Origin: Cyanobacteria bacterium UBA4641
Lineage (GTDB): Bacteria > Cyanobacteriota > Vampirovibrionia > Gastranaerophilales > Gastranaerophilaceae
DNA length: 6,729 nucleotides
Direction: 5' to 3'
NCBI GenBank assembly: GCA_002405805.1
Contig: DHMN01000065.1
Location: 1-6,729 of the forward strand
Under the pieces are notes generated by a model. The model had not been told where the DNA came from, ran no database searches, and worked only from the letters and a program-made list of their open reading frames with translations. The position numbers and the translations under genes were made by a program. Shown one piece after another: positions 6,373 to 6,729 of this stretch. Each line of letters begins with the position of its first letter. Positions within the stretch are counted from its first letter, which is position 1.

Positions 6373-6419
6373 CGTTTTCCTTTCAACAATTTTGCACTTT
6401 TCGTAACTTGCATCCGTTT

Positions 6420-6460
6420 TGTCTTGTTTTCTTGATGAAACTCGACCTCATCTCAAGACA
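6420..6460 (-). promoter_or_regulatory. Two-tier hairpin in the leader of the 590-residue gene
   Basis: In the minus-strand leader, TGTCTTG (6454-6460) pairs with CAAGACA (6420-6426) as a 7-bp outer stem. Inside it GATGA (6448-6452) pairs with TCATC (6434-6438) around a 9-nt loop, with an uneven internal loop (1 nt against 7 nt). It lies about 15 nt downstream of the expected start of transcription and about 48 nt before the ATG, so it does not cover the Shine-Dalgarno. It may stabilise the mRNA or bind a regulator. The function is inferred. Confidence 0.5.
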
Positions 6461-6482
6461 TTTTTACTTGCTTTCATGTAGT

Positions 6483-6510
6483 ATTACGGCATTCCGCCGT
6501 TTAAACTTTA
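6483..6510 (-). promoter_or_regulatory. Sigma-28 (FliA)-type promoter
   Basis: On the minus strand TAAAGTTT (6503-6510) is a perfect match to the sigma-28 -35 consensus. After 12 nt comes GCCGTAAT (6483-6490), close to the -10 consensus GCCGATAA, where the usual spacer is 11 nt. Transcription would start near 6475, giving a leader of about 100 nt to the ATG at 6372. The -10 box also forms one arm of an inverted repeat, ACGGC (6496-6500 on the minus strand) / GCCGT (6486-6490), so an operator is possible. The FliA gene is not in the window. Confidence 0.75.
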
Positions 6511-6592
6511 AAATTTGGATGGATTTTTGTAACAAATGTTAATATTCTGGAGGTGGGGGATGAAAATGGTTGTCATAACAAATTAAAACTAT

Positions 6593-6657
6593 GTCATTAC
6601 GAGGAAAGTTTACCCACAAATGTGTCAATGGTTAGTACGGGGTGACGTGGTAATCCC
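6593..6657 (+). repeat. Degenerate dispersed intergenic repeat
   Basis: The segment starts GTCATTACGAGGA and ends GTGACGTGGTAATCC, the ends of a widespread type of intergenic repeat (GTCATTGCGAGGA... to ...CGTGGCAATCC). The middle is diverged, and there is no second copy in this window to align it with. The end GGGG (6639-6642) and CCCC (6655-6658) can close a small stem. Confidence 0.4.
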
Positions 6658-6729
6658 CTGCACGGAGTGCATGAAAAAAGAATAGATGAACCCTCACCCT
6701 GCCCTCTCCTGCTTAGCGATTTTGTTCAT
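6658..6729. other. Non-coding right edge with repeat-like fragments
   Basis: TGCAC/GTGCA (6659-6671) forms a tight 5-bp stem around GGA without a T-run. CCCTCACCCTGCCCTCTCC (6691-6709) looks like another common intergenic repeat; its 10-mer CCTGCCCTCT recurs at 325-334 beside the fliR stop. No coding sequence is supported: an ATG on the minus strand at 6727-6729 runs only 11 codons. Confidence 0.35.

Noticed and set aside
6336..6542. 68-codon plus-strand frame across the leader of the 590-residue gene
   Set aside because: It runs antisense through the start codon, leader and promoter of a well supported gene and has no recognisable features.
6550..6586. Strong GGAGGTG followed by ATG on the plus strand
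   Set aside because: The frame ends after 8 codons and lies in repeat-rich non-coding DNA; most likely chance.

Overview
The window is AT-rich with short intergenic gaps and carries five flagellar-type genes plus one late-gene candidate, all on the minus strand. The lineage is inferred. The unusual N-terminus of the 590-residue protein (MGLAASQARLLTITARKADC), the low GC and the flagellar set recall gut-type Vampirovibrionophyceae/Gastranaerophilales ('Melainabacteria', non-photosynthetic relatives of Cyanobacteria). I cannot confirm this without a search.

Layout, in minus-strand reading order from the right. (1) 6373-6729 is non-coding: degenerate dispersed repeats at the far end, a convincing sigma-28 (FliA)-type promoter at 6483-6510, and a roughly 100-nt leader with a two-tier hairpin. 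(2) 4600-6372 encodes an unrecognised 590-residue protein with helical ends, no signal peptide and a variable middle, which the promoter suggests is a late flagellar or exported protein. (3) 4155-4599 is intergenic. It holds three copies of a small palindromic repeat, one split in its loop by about 55 nt, and then the putative promoter and leader of the next operon. (4) 342-4154 is a compact operon in the classical order fliM/N-like, fliO, fliP, fliQ, fliR. (5) 219-341 holds another palindromic repeat that overlaps the putative promoter of (6), a GIY-YIG endonuclease-like gene cut by the left edge.

How the genes fit together: FliP, FliQ and FliR form the export gate of the flagellar type III apparatus, and FliO is the scaffold for FliP assembly. 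FliO is flagellum-specific, so the system is probably a flagellum and not an injectisome. The first gene of the operon encodes a cytoplasmic C-ring protein with two SpoA domains in one chain, an architecture more like SctQ than FliM or FliN. FliQ carries a soluble tail almost as long as its conserved core. The 590-residue protein next door may be a substrate or component of this export system. The gene set is partial: flhA, flhB, fliF and fliG are not in the window.
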